Notes under the pieces: model-generated
What the model was told of the DNA's origin: nothing
Database searches by the model: none
Seen by the model: only the letters and a program-made list of their open reading frames with translations
Program-made: the position numbers and the translations under genes
Part shown: positions 41,304 to 49,787 of the stretch, piece by piece
Numbering within the stretch: position 1 is the first letter of the stretch
Layout: every line of letters begins with the position of its first letter
Assembly (NCBI RefSeq): GCF_050563525.1
Contig: NZ_JBNXUN010000003.1
Coordinates: 1 to 64,000 of the forward strand
DNA length: 64,000 bases
Origin: Falsiroseomonas sp050563525
GTDB taxonomy: Bacteria; Pseudomonadota; Alphaproteobacteria; Acetobacterales; Acetobacteraceae
Reading direction: 5' to 3'

Positions 41304-42631
41304 CCGGCGACCCCCACCGTCGCGTCCAATTCGCGATAGTCCGGCAGCGCCGCGTCCAGCACCTTCCCGGCGCGCAGTACGATGCGATCCGACTGCGGGC
41401 GGGACAGCAGTTCCGTCATGAAGCGGGCGGAGAACAGAACGAGGTCCCCACTGGCGCCGACGCGGATGGTGCCGTGCCGGTCCGCCACCCCCATCGCCTC
41501 CGCCGGCGTCGCGCCCACCGCGGCGGGCCAGGCACCGAAGGGATGGTCGAGGTGCAGGATGCGCGCGGACTCCCGGAACACCTCGGCCATGTCGAGGTCG
41601 CCATAGGCGTAGAACGGGTCCCGCGTGTTGTCGGAAGCGAGCGAGACGCGGATGCCGGCCGCGCGCATCTCATGCACCAGCGTCACGCCGCGCCAGCGGG
41701 GCGTGCGGCCGGCGACGCGGTCCTGGAGGTACATGTTGCACATTGGCAGGACGACGATGTCGATGCCGGCCTCGGCGACGCGGGCGGTGGTCTCCTTGGC
41801 GAATTCCTCCGGCTGGATCGACAGCGAGCAGCAATGGCCGCACTGGATCTTTCCCTTGAAGCCGCGCTTCAGCGCCGTCAGCGCGATCTCGCGCAGGGCG
41901 CGGGCTCCGGATTCGCCCGATTCATCCACATGCAGGTCCAGGTCGAGCCCGCGCGCTTCGGCGAGGCCGAAGAAATGGTCGAGTTCGGCCTGGAAGCTGG
42001 CGGGCAGCGCATCATGGATGCCGCCGGTGTGGCGGGTGACCATGCCGAGCACCCCGCCGGCCTCCGCCACCGCATTGGCCAGCGTCTCTCCATCGGGTCC
42101 CGTCAGGCGATCCAGCGGGCAGATCGAGGACATCTGCAGCGTGATGCGCCCGGCCCATGCCTCCCGCAGTCGGCGGAACACCCGCCAGGTTGTCAGGCCA
42201 TGCGGCAGGTAGGTGTCGAGGTGGGTTCGGATGGCGACGGTGCCGTGGGCGTAGGCACAACGCAGGGCGAAGTCGGCGCGGGCGGCGATATCGGCCTCGG
42301 ACCAGGCGGCGCCGCGGTCGCCCATCACGGCGGTGATGGCGCCGGCGAAGTCGCCGGTCGGATTGCGGGTGCGCGGCCAGATGTGACCCTTGTCGAGATG
42401 CGTGTGGGCATCGAGGAAGCCTGGCCATACCTGCCCGCCGCGCAGGTCGATGCCCTCGGGCGCCGTGCCCGCAGGAGCGATGGCCGCGATCTGGCCGTGG
42501 GAGACGCGCAGGTCGAGCCGCACCAGCCCCTCGAGATCCGGCGCCGCGTCCAGGCCCTGCACCAGGGCCGCCGGGCTGCGGGCGTTGCGCAGCCAGTAGT
42601 CGGGACCGGCGGCGGCGAGGGCAGGCGTCAT
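41300..42631 (-). CDS. Cytosine-deaminase-like amidohydrolase
   Basis: A 443-residue amidohydrolase-superfamily enzyme. Metal-binding motifs follow the cytosine deaminase/isoguanine deaminase pattern: FLDAHTHLDKG (His-x-His), LHVDESGES, IQCGHCCSLS and SDNTRDPFYAYGDLDMAE with the catalytic aspartate. It probably deaminates a pyrimidine or triazine-like ring, or opens a cyclic amide. It overlaps the downstream ABC permease gene start by 4 nt, so it belongs to the NMT1/THI5-type transport operon. No signal peptide. Exact substrate unproven; a thiamine-pyrimidine or nucleobase analogue is the best guess. Confidence 0.82.
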   Translation of the reverse strand: MTPALAAAGPDYWLRNARSPAALVQGLDAAPDLEGLVRLDLRVSHGQIAAIAPAGTAPEGIDLRGGQVWPGFLDAHTHLDKGHIWPRTRNPTGDFAGAITAVMGDRGAAWSEADIAARADFALRCAYAHGTVAIRTHLDTYLPHGLTTWRVFRRLREAWAGRITLQMSSICPLDRLTGPDGETLANAVAEAGGVLGMVTRHTGGIHDALPASFQAELDHFFGLAEARGLDLDLHVDESGESGARALREIALTALKRGFKGKIQCGHCCSLSIQPEEFAKETTARVAEAGIDIVVLPMCNMYLQDRVAGRTPRWRGVTLVHEMRAAGIRVSLASDNTRDPFYAYGDLDMAEVFRESARILHLDHPFGAWPAAVGATPAEAMGVADRHGTIRVGASGDLVLFSARFMTELLSRPQSDRIVLRAGKVLDAALPDYRELDATVGVAG

Positions 42632-43488
42632 CGACGTTCCTTCATGGCGGATTCATGCCAGTGGCGCAGCGCGAGGTGAGAGATCAGGCTCATCGCCAGG
42701 AAGATCGCGATGCCGGTCAGGGAGACCAGCACCAGGGCCGCGAACATCTTCGGGATCTGCAACTGGTAGCCGGCTTCCAGAATGCGGTAGGCGAGGCCGG
42801 ACGCCCGCCCGCCTGTGCCGGCGACGAATTCCGCGACGATGGCGCCGATCAGCGCGAGGCCGCCGGAGATGCGCAGGCCGGCGAGGAAATAGGGCATCGC
42901 CGTCGGCAGGCGCAGGTAGCGCAGCACCTGCCAGCGGCTGGCGCGATACAGGCGGAACAGGTCCACCAGGTTGCTGTCGGCGCTGTTCAGGCCGAGGGTG
43001 GTATTCGACAGGATCGGGAAGAAGGCGACGATCCAGGCGCAGATCAGCAGCGCGATGCGGATATCGTCGACCCAGATGATGATCAGCGGCGCGATGGCGA
43101 CAACGGGCGTGACCTGCAGGATCACGGCGTAGGGAAACAGCGACAGTTCGATGATGCGCGACTGCGCGAACAGCACCGAAAGCAGCAGGCCCAGCCCCGC
43201 CGCCACGAACAGTGCGGCGAAGGTGATCTGCAGGGTGATGAGCAGCGAGACCGAGAGGCTGGACCATTCGCGGATCAGTGTCTGGAACACGGTGACCGGG
43301 CCGGGCAGCAGGTAGGGCGGGATCTCGTTGATCCGCACCACGGCTTCCCATGCGCCGAGTGCCAGGATGCCGATGATGGTAGGCGCCAGGATGCGCAGCC
43401 AGGATTCGGCGGTCAGCCCGGCATAGCGCGCCTCCCGGTTCTCCTCCGGCGCATCGGCGGCTTCGTTGGCGGATAGCGTGACGCTCAT
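42628..43488 (-). CDS. ABC transporter permease (SsuC/ThiX type)
   Basis: A 286-residue inner-membrane permease with about six hydrophobic segments, for example LLITLQITFAALFVAAGLGL and VAIAPLIIIWVDDIRIALLI. The EAA-type loop is NLVDLFRLYRASRWQVLRYL. It belongs to the nitrate/sulfonate/taurine/thiamine-precursor permease family. The ATG at 43488 overlaps the ATPase stop by 4 nt, and its stop overlaps the amidohydrolase start by 4 nt. Operon order on this strand is receptor, ATPase, permease, amidohydrolase. Confidence 0.9.
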   Translation of the reverse strand: MSVTLSANEAADAPEENREARYAGLTAESWLRILAPTIIGILALGAWEAVVRINEIPPYLLPGPVTVFQTLIREWSSLSVSLLITLQITFAALFVAAGLGLLLSVLFAQSRIIELSLFPYAVILQVTPVVAIAPLIIIWVDDIRIALLICAWIVAFFPILSNTTLGLNSADSNLVDLFRLYRASRWQVLRYLRLPTAMPYFLAGLRISGGLALIGAIVAEFVAGTGGRASGLAYRILEAGYQLQIPKMFAALVLVSLTGIAIFLAMSLISHLALRHWHESAMKERR

Positions 43489-44237
43489 TCCATCGCCCTC
43501 GTCAGCGCGGCCGAGATGTCGCGGCAATGCGCCGCATAGTCGGCGGAGGTACGGAAGACCTCGCCGCGGGGATAGGGCGCGTCGACCGGCAGGTCCTCCA
43601 CCACCCGCCCGGGGCGGGCAGCCATGACGACGATGCGGCGGGACAGGTAGACGCTCTCAAACACCGAATGGGTGACGAAGATGGCGGTGAAGCGTTCCGC
43701 CTCCCACAGCGTCAGCAAATCGTTGTTCAGCTTGTGGCGGGTGATCTCATCGAGCGCCGCGAAGGGCTCGTCCATCAGCAGCAGCCGCGGTTTCGTCACC
43801 AGGGCGCGGGCGATGGAAACCCGCATCTTCATGCCGCCGGACAGCCCGCGGGGATAGGATTTCTCGAAGCCCGCCAGGCCGACGGACGCCAGCGCCGCGG
43901 CGGCGCGCTGCTCGGCCTCGGCCTTCGCCACGCCGGCGAGCCGCAGCGGCAGCATCACGTTGCGCAGCGCGTTGGACCATGGCGCCAGCGTCGGTTCCTG
44001 GAAGACGAAGCCGACATCGCCGGTCGCGCTGCCACCGGCCATCTCGATGCGCCCCGAACTCGGCGGGATCAGGCCCGCCATCATCCGCAGCACGGTGGAT
44101 TTGCCGCAGCCCGACGGCCCGAGCAGGGAGACGAAATCCCCCTGCCCGACCACGAGGTCCACGCCGCGCACCGCCAGCGTCCCGTTCGCGTAGCGCTTGG
44201 TGACGCCCGCGAGCGCGACGACGGCCTGGCCGACCAT
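43485..44237 (-). CDS. ABC transporter ATP-binding protein (SsuB/ThiZ type)
   Basis: A 250-residue cytoplasmic ATPase. Walker A GPSGCGKST, Q-loop GFVFQEPTL, signature LSGGMKMRVSIARAL, Walker B LLLMDEPF and the switch histidine VTHSVFE are all present. The ATG at 44237 is placed 4 bp after the receptor stop; the longer open frame would run inside the receptor gene. It pairs with the adjacent permease and NMT1-type receptor to import a pyrimidine- or sulfonate-like compound. Confidence 0.93.
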   Translation of the reverse strand: MVGQAVVALAGVTKRYANGTLAVRGVDLVVGQGDFVSLLGPSGCGKSTVLRMMAGLIPPSSGRIEMAGGSATGDVGFVFQEPTLAPWSNALRNVMLPLRLAGVAKAEAEQRAAAALASVGLAGFEKSYPRGLSGGMKMRVSIARALVTKPRLLLMDEPFAALDEITRHKLNNDLLTLWEAERFTAIFVTHSVFESVYLSRRIVVMAARPGRVVEDLPVDAPYPRGEVFRTSADYAAHCRDISAALTRAME

Positions 44238-44241
44238 GCCC

Positions 44242-45261
44242 TCAGGCAAGACCGACGCGCTTGTTGACGAACTCCAGGCTGTAGGCGCGCTTGAAGTCGA
44301 GGCCCGCGGGATACAGGCTGACATCGCGCATGCTCTCGTAGAAGGACTGCCAGCGCGCATCGGTCATCGCGCCGATGCCGAGCTGCTGCGCATCGCCGGA
44401 GGTCACGATGCCGGCCGAGTTCAGCACCCGCACGGCGTAGGCGATCTTGGCGTCGTCCATCTCCGGGTTGTCACGCTTGATGGCGGCATTCGCGGCGCCG
44501 ACATCCTCGCCCTTCATGTAGGCGGTCCAGCCTTCCATCGTCGCGTTGATGAAGCGCTGCACAACCTCCTTCTTCTCCGTCACCATGCGGCGGGAGACGT
44601 CGATGGTGGTCTGGTAGTTCTGGTAGCCGGCATCGGCGATCAGGAACACCTTCGGCTTCGCGCCGGCCTGTTCGGCCGCGTAGGGCTCGGAGCTGATGAA
44701 ACCCTGCTGGATCGCCATGCGATCCGCCATGAAGGGGCCGACATTGAAGGTGTAGGGCCGGATCTGTTCATCCGTGAAGCCGAACTTCGCGCGCAGGAAC
44801 GGCCAGTAGGTGACGCGGCCGGCGGCGCCGATCAGGATCGGGCGGCCCTTCATGTCCTCGAAGGAATTGATGCCGTTGCCCTCATGCGTCATCAGGACTT
44901 GCGGGTCCTTCTGCATGATGGCGCCTATGGTGAGGAAGGGCAGGTTCTCCCGCACGTAGTTCAGTGCCTGGAAGCCGTTGGACATGATGAAGTCCACGCG
45001 GCCGGCCAGCAGGAGTTGCGCCGGGTTCTGCTGGGGGCCGCCCATGCGGACCTCGCACTCGATCCCGTGGCGGCGGTAGATGCCGGCTGCGACCGCCTGG
45101 TAGTAGCCGCCATGTTCGGCTTGGGCGCGCCAGTTGGTCTGGAATGAAACCTTGTCCAGCGTCTGCGCCAGCGGCACCCGCGCGCCTGCCACCGCGGACA
45201 ACACCAGGGCCGTGCCGCCCGTCAGCAGAGTCCGCCGCTCCATCCGATACCGCGTGCGCAT
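44242..45261 (-). CDS. NMT1/THI5-family ABC substrate-binding protein
   Basis: A 339-residue periplasmic receptor of the NMT1/THI5 (thiamine pyrimidine, sulfonate, nitrate) family. A twin-arginine-like leader (MERRTLLTGGTALVLSAVAG) is followed by VSFQTNWRAQAEHGGYYQAV, which resembles ThiY-type receptors, and the ligand-lobe MSNGFQALNYVREN. The start is either ATG 45261 or ATG 45243; the first is kept. It heads the receptor-ATPase-permease-amidohydrolase operon. ThiY-type similarity supports a pyrimidine ligand, agreeing with the deaminase-like enzyme. Confidence 0.88.
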   Translation of the reverse strand: MRTRYRMERRTLLTGGTALVLSAVAGARVPLAQTLDKVSFQTNWRAQAEHGGYYQAVAAGIYRRHGIECEVRMGGPQQNPAQLLLAGRVDFIMSNGFQALNYVRENLPFLTIGAIMQKDPQVLMTHEGNGINSFEDMKGRPILIGAAGRVTYWPFLRAKFGFTDEQIRPYTFNVGPFMADRMAIQQGFISSEPYAAEQAGAKPKVFLIADAGYQNYQTTIDVSRRMVTEKKEVVQRFINATMEGWTAYMKGEDVGAANAAIKRDNPEMDDAKIAYAVRVLNSAGIVTSGDAQQLGIGAMTDARWQSFYESMRDVSLYPAGLDFKRAYSLEFVNKRVGLA

Positions 45262-45490
45262 GCGCCTGATCCCCCCTCGTCCCTTGCCGGCGGCACTCTG
45301 GCCGCGATGCCACCCTATCAGGGCAATGCCCCAAACTCAGCAAGGGTCGTGCCAGCCCCGGCGCGAATTTCGAATCGCGGCCAGCATCCCTTCCGGCGCG
45401 TCTTTTAGGCACCCGCACAGCAAACAGGCAATTCCCCGGCCGCCTGTTGCCTGGCAGGCGCTGTCGGAGGCCCGCCCCGTCCTGGCGCGG

Positions 45491-45506
45491 TGGCACCGGC
45501 TTTGCC
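45491..45506 (+). promoter_or_regulatory. Sigma-54-like -24/-12 sequence ahead of the polyamine-type ABC operon
   Basis: TGGCACCGGCTTTGCC keeps the invariant GG and GC of sigma-54 promoters with the correct spacing and 14 of 16 consensus-compatible positions. Transcription would begin about 2 bases before the GTG at 45519, giving an almost leaderless mRNA, which weakens the call. The 257-bp divergent spacer holds no gene. Confidence 0.3.
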
Positions 45507-45518
45507 TAGACTGCTTCC

Positions 45519-46601
45519 GTGCCCGACACATCCTCCCCCCACCTGCTCCTCGACCGGCTCAGCAAGCGCTATGGCGCGCAGACCGCAGTGGATGGCGTTT
45601 CGCTGGCGGTGGCGCGCGGCGAATGCATCGCCCTGCTCGGCCCCTCCGGCTGCGGCAAGACCACGACGCTGCGGCTGGTTGCCGGCTTCATCCTGCCCGA
45701 TGAGGGCCGCATCCTGCTGGATGGCGTCGCGATCGAGCGGGCGCCGCCGCACCGCCGGAAGATCGGCATGGTGTTCCAGAACTACGCGCTGTTCCCGCAT
45801 CTGACCGCCGGCGGCAACGTCGCCTTCGGGCTTGAGATGCGCGACGTCGGCCGGGCCGAGCGCGACCGCCGGGTGGCGGAGGCGCTGGCGATGGTGGGCC
45901 TCGGCCACCTGGCGGACCGCTACCCCGCGCGCATGTCCGGCGGGCAGCAGCAGCGCGTGGCCCTGGCCCGCGCGCTGGTGATCCGCCCCGACCTGCTGCT
46001 GCTGGACGAGCCGCTGTCCAACCTCGACGCCGGGCTGCGCGTCGAGATGCGGGAGGAGATCGCGCGCCTGCGCGATGCCGCCGGCATCACCACCCTGTTC
46101 GTGACGCATGACCAGGAGGAAGCGCTGGCGCTGGCCGACCGCGTGGCGGTGATGGACCGCGGCCGCATCGTCGAATGCGCCGCGCCGGGGGAGCTGACGG
46201 AACGGCCGCGCCACCTGTTCACGGCCGGCTTCCTCGGCGCCCGCAGCGTCATCGCCGGGCGGGTCGAGGGCGGGGTTTTCCAGGCGGAGGGCCTGGCGTT
46301 GCCATTGCCCGCCGATGCGCCGGCGCGGCCGAGCCACCTGGTGCTGCGCGCCGCCCGCCTCGTACTGGGGCCGGCCGGCAGTGGCGGGGCAGGTTTGACG
46401 CTGCCCGCCATGGTCGAGGCCGCGACCCGGCTCGACGACAGCATCCACTACGAGGTCTCGGTCGGCCCGCATCGCCTGCGCGTGCACCGGCCGAGCGCCG
46501 AGCCGGCCTTCGCCCCCGGCACGCCCGTGACCCTGGCCGCGCCGCCCGATGCCATCGCCTGGATCGAAGATTTCTCAGCCGCAACCGGAGCCCTGCCATG
46601 A
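45519..46601 (+). CDS. potA: Spermidine/putrescine-type ABC transporter ATP-binding protein
   Basis: A 360-residue ATPase of the PotA/FbpC class. The nucleotide domain (about 1-240) has GPSGCGKTTT, VFQNYALFPH, MSGGQQQRVALARAL, LLLDEPLSNLD and VTHDQEEAL. The C-terminal regulatory TOBE-type region (about 260-355) is present. The start is GTG at 45519; no better upstream codon is seen. Its stop overlaps the receptor start by 4 nt. It is the first gene of an ATPase-receptor-fused-permease operon. The symbol reflects family; the actual ligand may be another cation or compatible solute. Confidence 0.85.
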   Translation: MPDTSSPHLLLDRLSKRYGAQTAVDGVSLAVARGECIALLGPSGCGKTTTLRLVAGFILPDEGRILLDGVAIERAPPHRRKIGMVFQNYALFPHLTAGGNVAFGLEMRDVGRAERDRRVAEALAMVGLGHLADRYPARMSGGQQQRVALARALVIRPDLLLLDEPLSNLDAGLRVEMREEIARLRDAAGITTLFVTHDQEEALALADRVAVMDRGRIVECAAPGELTERPRHLFTAGFLGARSVIAGRVEGGVFQAEGLALPLPADAPARPSHLVLRAARLVLGPAGSGGAGLTLPAMVEAATRLDDSIHYEVSVGPHRLRVHRPSAEPAFAPGTPVTLAAPPDAIAWIEDFSAATGALP

Positions 46602-47641
46602 CGATCACCACCACCCGCCGTGGCCTACTGGCCGGCGCCGCACTTGCCGTACCGGCCATCTGGGGCCGCGATGCCGTGGCGCAGATCCGCCGCGGCGACG
46701 AGCTGACCGTCGGCATCTGGGGCGGGCTGCAGGAACGTATCACGCGGGAATTCTGCGCGACGCCGCTGGAGCGCCAGCATGGCGTGAAGATCAACTACGT
46801 TCTGGGCGGCACGCCGGAACGCCGAGCCCGCGCCTATGCCGAACGCGGCCGCCCGTCTTTCGACCTGCTGTACCTGAACATCTTCGAAAGCCGGCAGGCG
46901 GTGAAGGACAGCGTCACGCAGGCGCCAACCGCCAACGTGCCGAACTTCGCCAACCTGTATCCGCTGGCCCGCATCGGCGGCTACGCCGTGGCGTTCAATC
47001 CCGTCACCATCGTCTATGACCGGCGGATGGTCGCGGCGCCGATGACCTCCTGGAAGCATTTCTGGCGCGAGGATCTGAAGGGCAAGGTGATCTGGCCGAC
47101 CTATCCGGGCGCGCAGGGCACCGCGGGGCTGCTGATGTCGGCCAAGGTCTGGGGCGGGTCCGAGAACAACATCGACCCGGCCTTCAGCAAGATCGCCGAG
47201 TTGAAGCCCTTCGCCGCGATCCAGGGCAGCCAGGACCAGCTCTACGGCATGTTCGACCAGCAGGTCGGCGCGGCTTCCATCGAATTCGGCAGTTTCACCC
47301 GCACCTATGCCGAGACCCGCAACCCGAACATCGTCATCGCGGAGCCCGAGGAAGGCCAGGCCGTCGCCGCCAACTTCGCCTGCATCACCGCCGGCACCCG
47401 CAACCAGGCGCTGGCCGAGGCCTTCGTCAACCTGCACCTCAGCCCGGAATGCCAGCAGGCCTATGCCGAGCGCACCTACTACAGCCCGACCATCCGCAAC
47501 CTCACGCTGCCGCCGGAGCTGGCCGCGAAGCTCATCATGGGCGAGGCGGCGGTGGAGAAGCTGATCGACTTCGACTGGGATGTGGTGATCCGCAACCAGC
47601 CGCGCTGGTCCAGCCGCTTCACGCGCGAGATCGCCGGGTGA
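46598..47641 (+). CDS. potD: PotD-type ABC substrate-binding protein
   Basis: A 347-residue receptor of the spermidine/putrescine class. The leader is MTITTTRRGLLAGAALAVPA (twin-arginine-like, cleavage near AVAQ). The mature chain contains ELTVGIWGGLQE, VIWPTYPGAQGT and AANFACITAGTRN, which matches extracellular solute-binding family 8. The ATG at 46598 overlaps the ATPase stop by 4 nt and its stop overlaps the permease GTG by 4 nt. All three genes are thus coupled. The polyamine ligand is a family-based guess. Confidence 0.85.
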   Translation: MTITTTRRGLLAGAALAVPAIWGRDAVAQIRRGDELTVGIWGGLQERITREFCATPLERQHGVKINYVLGGTPERRARAYAERGRPSFDLLYLNIFESRQAVKDSVTQAPTANVPNFANLYPLARIGGYAVAFNPVTIVYDRRMVAAPMTSWKHFWREDLKGKVIWPTYPGAQGTAGLLMSAKVWGGSENNIDPAFSKIAELKPFAAIQGSQDQLYGMFDQQVGAASIEFGSFTRTYAETRNPNIVIAEPEEGQAVAANFACITAGTRNQALAEAFVNLHLSPECQQAYAERTYYSPTIRNLTLPPELAAKLIMGEAAVEKLIDFDWDVVIRNQPRWSSRFTREIAG

Positions 47642-49341
47642 GGTTCCGACCTGGCGCGGGCTTCCTTGCCGCGCCCTACGTGCTGTGGCTGCTGGCGGCC
47701 TTCGCCGCACCGCTGGGGGCCGTGCTGCTGCTGTCCGTGCAGGACAGCAGCGAGATGTTCGCGCCGCTGTCGCTGCTGCCGGCCGGCACGCAGTACCAGG
47801 AGATTCTCGGCGACGCCTTCTTCCGGCGGCTGCTGCTGAACACCACGCTGCTCGGCCTCGGCGTCGCGGCCGCGGCAACGCTGCTCGGCTATCCCATGGC
47901 GCTGTGGCTGACCCGGCTTTCGCCGGGTGCCAAGCCCTTCGGCTTCGCCATAATCCTGGTGCCGCTGCTGACCAACGTGGTGGTGCGCTCACTCGGCATC
48001 ATTCTGCTGCTGGCGCCGCGCGGTGTGGTGTCCGGCATCGCCCAATCGCTCGGCTTCCCGCCGGTCAACCTTCTGTTCAGCTGGTTCGCGGTCGGGCTCG
48101 CGCTGGTGCAGGTATTCCTGCCCTTCATGGTGCTGGCGCTGTACGACGTGCTGGAATCGCAGGAAAAGCGGCTGGAGGAAGCCGCGGCGGGGCTCGGCGC
48201 GGGTCCGGCAATGCGCTTCTGGCGGGTGACGTTTCCGCTGTCCCTGCCCGGGCTGCGCGGCGGGCTGACGCTGGTCTTCCTGCTTGCCTCCACCGCCTAT
48301 GTCTCCGCCATGCTGGTCGGCGGGCGGCAGGTGCTGGTCACCGGCATGCTGGTGCTGCGAGAGGGTCTGGAAAACCTGAACTACCCCCTCGCCTCAGCGC
48401 TCGCGGTGCTGATGCTGGTGATTTCCATCGTTGTCACCTTCGTCTTCGCCCGGGTCATCGGCGCCTTCACGCCGTGGGTCCTGGCGCGGGCGCCAAGCCG
48501 GATGCCGGCGCTGCCGCCCGCCCTGCGCCGCGCCCTGGTCTGGCTGGCGGAGGCTTCGGCGCCGGTGGTCTACCCGGTGCTGCTGGCGGCCGGCATCGGC
48601 ATCCTGATGTTCCCGCTGCTGCTGGTCGCCGTCGCCTCCGTGAACGACAGCCCGCAGGCGACGGTCGCGCAGTTCATCGGCTTCACCTGGAAATGGTACG
48701 CCGCGGTCCTGCAGAACGAGCGGTACCTCTCCGACGCATGGACCAGCCTGCAACTGGCGCTGTGCTGCGTAGTGATCTCCCTTTCCCTGGCCTTGCCGGC
48801 GGCCTTTGCCCTGGTGCGAGCAGGGTTCCGGGGGAAGGAGACGCTGGGTGCCTTCCTGATGCTGCCGCTGGCGCTGCCGGGCATTGCCGTCGGGCTCGGC
48901 ATGCTGCGGCTGCTGCAATGGTTCAACCAGGTGCCGCCCTTCCTGGGCGTGCTCGCGGTGCATGTGGTGCTGGTGGCGCCCTTCATGCTGGCGCTGCTGC
49001 GCGCCTCCGTCGCACAACTCGACCGCGGGCTGGAGGAAGCGGCGCAGGGCCTCGGCGCAACCCCCACGCGCGTGTTCCGGCGCGTCATCCTGCCGCAGTT
49101 GGCGCCGGGCATCGCGGTGGCCTGCGTCATTGGCTTCCTGCTGTCCTTCGGCGAGGTCACTGTCACCGCCTTCCTGACCACGGCGCGGCTGCAGACCCTG
49201 CCAGTGCGGATCTACGCGGAGGCAACTTTCAGCCTGGAGAACACGGTGAATGCCATCAGCACCATCTTCATCCTGGTGACGGTGGCGCTGCTGGTGCTGG
49301 TCAACCGGCTGATGCCGCTGGACCGGGTCTGGAAGAGGTAG
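47638..49341 (+). CDS. Fused PotB-PotC-like ABC transporter permease
   Basis: A 567-residue inner-membrane protein with about twelve hydrophobic segments. It contains two permease units in tandem: residues about 1-280 end in the EAA loop LEEAAAGLGAGPAMRFWRVT, and about 300-567 contain a second EAA loop LEEAAQGLGATPTRVFRRVI. Most PotB/PotC permeases are separate subunits, so this is a fusion, as known in some iron-type systems. The GTG start at 47638 overlaps the receptor stop (GTGA). Downstream a TTTTTT run follows the stop without a clear stem. Confidence 0.88.
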   Translation: MRFRPGAGFLAAPYVLWLLAAFAAPLGAVLLLSVQDSSEMFAPLSLLPAGTQYQEILGDAFFRRLLLNTTLLGLGVAAAATLLGYPMALWLTRLSPGAKPFGFAIILVPLLTNVVVRSLGIILLLAPRGVVSGIAQSLGFPPVNLLFSWFAVGLALVQVFLPFMVLALYDVLESQEKRLEEAAAGLGAGPAMRFWRVTFPLSLPGLRGGLTLVFLLASTAYVSAMLVGGRQVLVTGMLVLREGLENLNYPLASALAVLMLVISIVVTFVFARVIGAFTPWVLARAPSRMPALPPALRRALVWLAEASAPVVYPVLLAAGIGILMFPLLLVAVASVNDSPQATVAQFIGFTWKWYAAVLQNERYLSDAWTSLQLALCCVVISLSLALPAAFALVRAGFRGKETLGAFLMLPLALPGIAVGLGMLRLLQWFNQVPPFLGVLAVHVVLVAPFMLALLRASVAQLDRGLEEAAQGLGATPTRVFRRVILPQLAPGIAVACVIGFLLSFGEVTVTAFLTTARLQTLPVRIYAEATFSLENTVNAISTIFILVTVALLVLVNRLMPLDRVWKR

Positions 49342-49427
49342 ATTTTTTCGGAAGCCGGTCGAAATGACGGGGCGTGGGGTGTCATCGTACCGGGCAGGTC
49401 ATCTGCCCGACGAGAAAGGACAGCCCG

Positions 49428-49787
49428 ATGCAGTACATGCTCATCATGACCGAGACCGAGGCCGAATTCGCATCCCGGGACCAACCGGAGAAGGCCGGCG
49501 CCTATTGGGGTGGCTGGACCTCCTTCATCGGTGCCATGCGGCAGGCCGGCATCATCGTGAATGGCGATGGGCTGCAGCCGCCGCACACGGCAACGACGGT
49601 CCGGATCCGCGACGGCCGTCCGGTGGTGCAGGACGGGCCCTTTGCCGACAGCAAGGAACAACTCGGCGGCTACTTCATCATCGACGTGCCGGACCTCGAT
49701 ACGGCGCTGGCCTGGGCGGCGCGCTCGCCCTCCGCGCTCTGCGGCTCTGTCGAGGTCCGGCCGGTGCTGCCACCCATGCCGAAGTGA
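49428..49787 (+). CDS. DGPF/YCII-family partner of ECF sigma factor
   Basis: A 119-residue YCII-fold protein with the DGPF motif (VVQDGPFADSKEQLGGYFII), hence 'DGPF domain'. Such genes are typically found beside ECF42-type sigma factors. The ATG at 49428 is preceded by a GAGAAAGGA site. Its stop shares a base with the start of the sigma gene (TGATG), showing translational coupling. Function in the system is not settled; it may set or modify the sigma signal. Confidence 0.88.
   Translation: MQYMLIMTETEAEFASRDQPEKAGAYWGGWTSFIGAMRQAGIIVNGDGLQPPHTATTVRIRDGRPVVQDGPFADSKEQLGGYFIIDVPDLDTALAWAARSPSALCGSVEVRPVLPPMPK

Noticed and set aside
45491..45506. Sigma-54 promoter as firm annotation
   Set aside because: The match is good, but it would produce a near-leaderless mRNA, and no activator gene is nearby; kept only as a low-confidence site.
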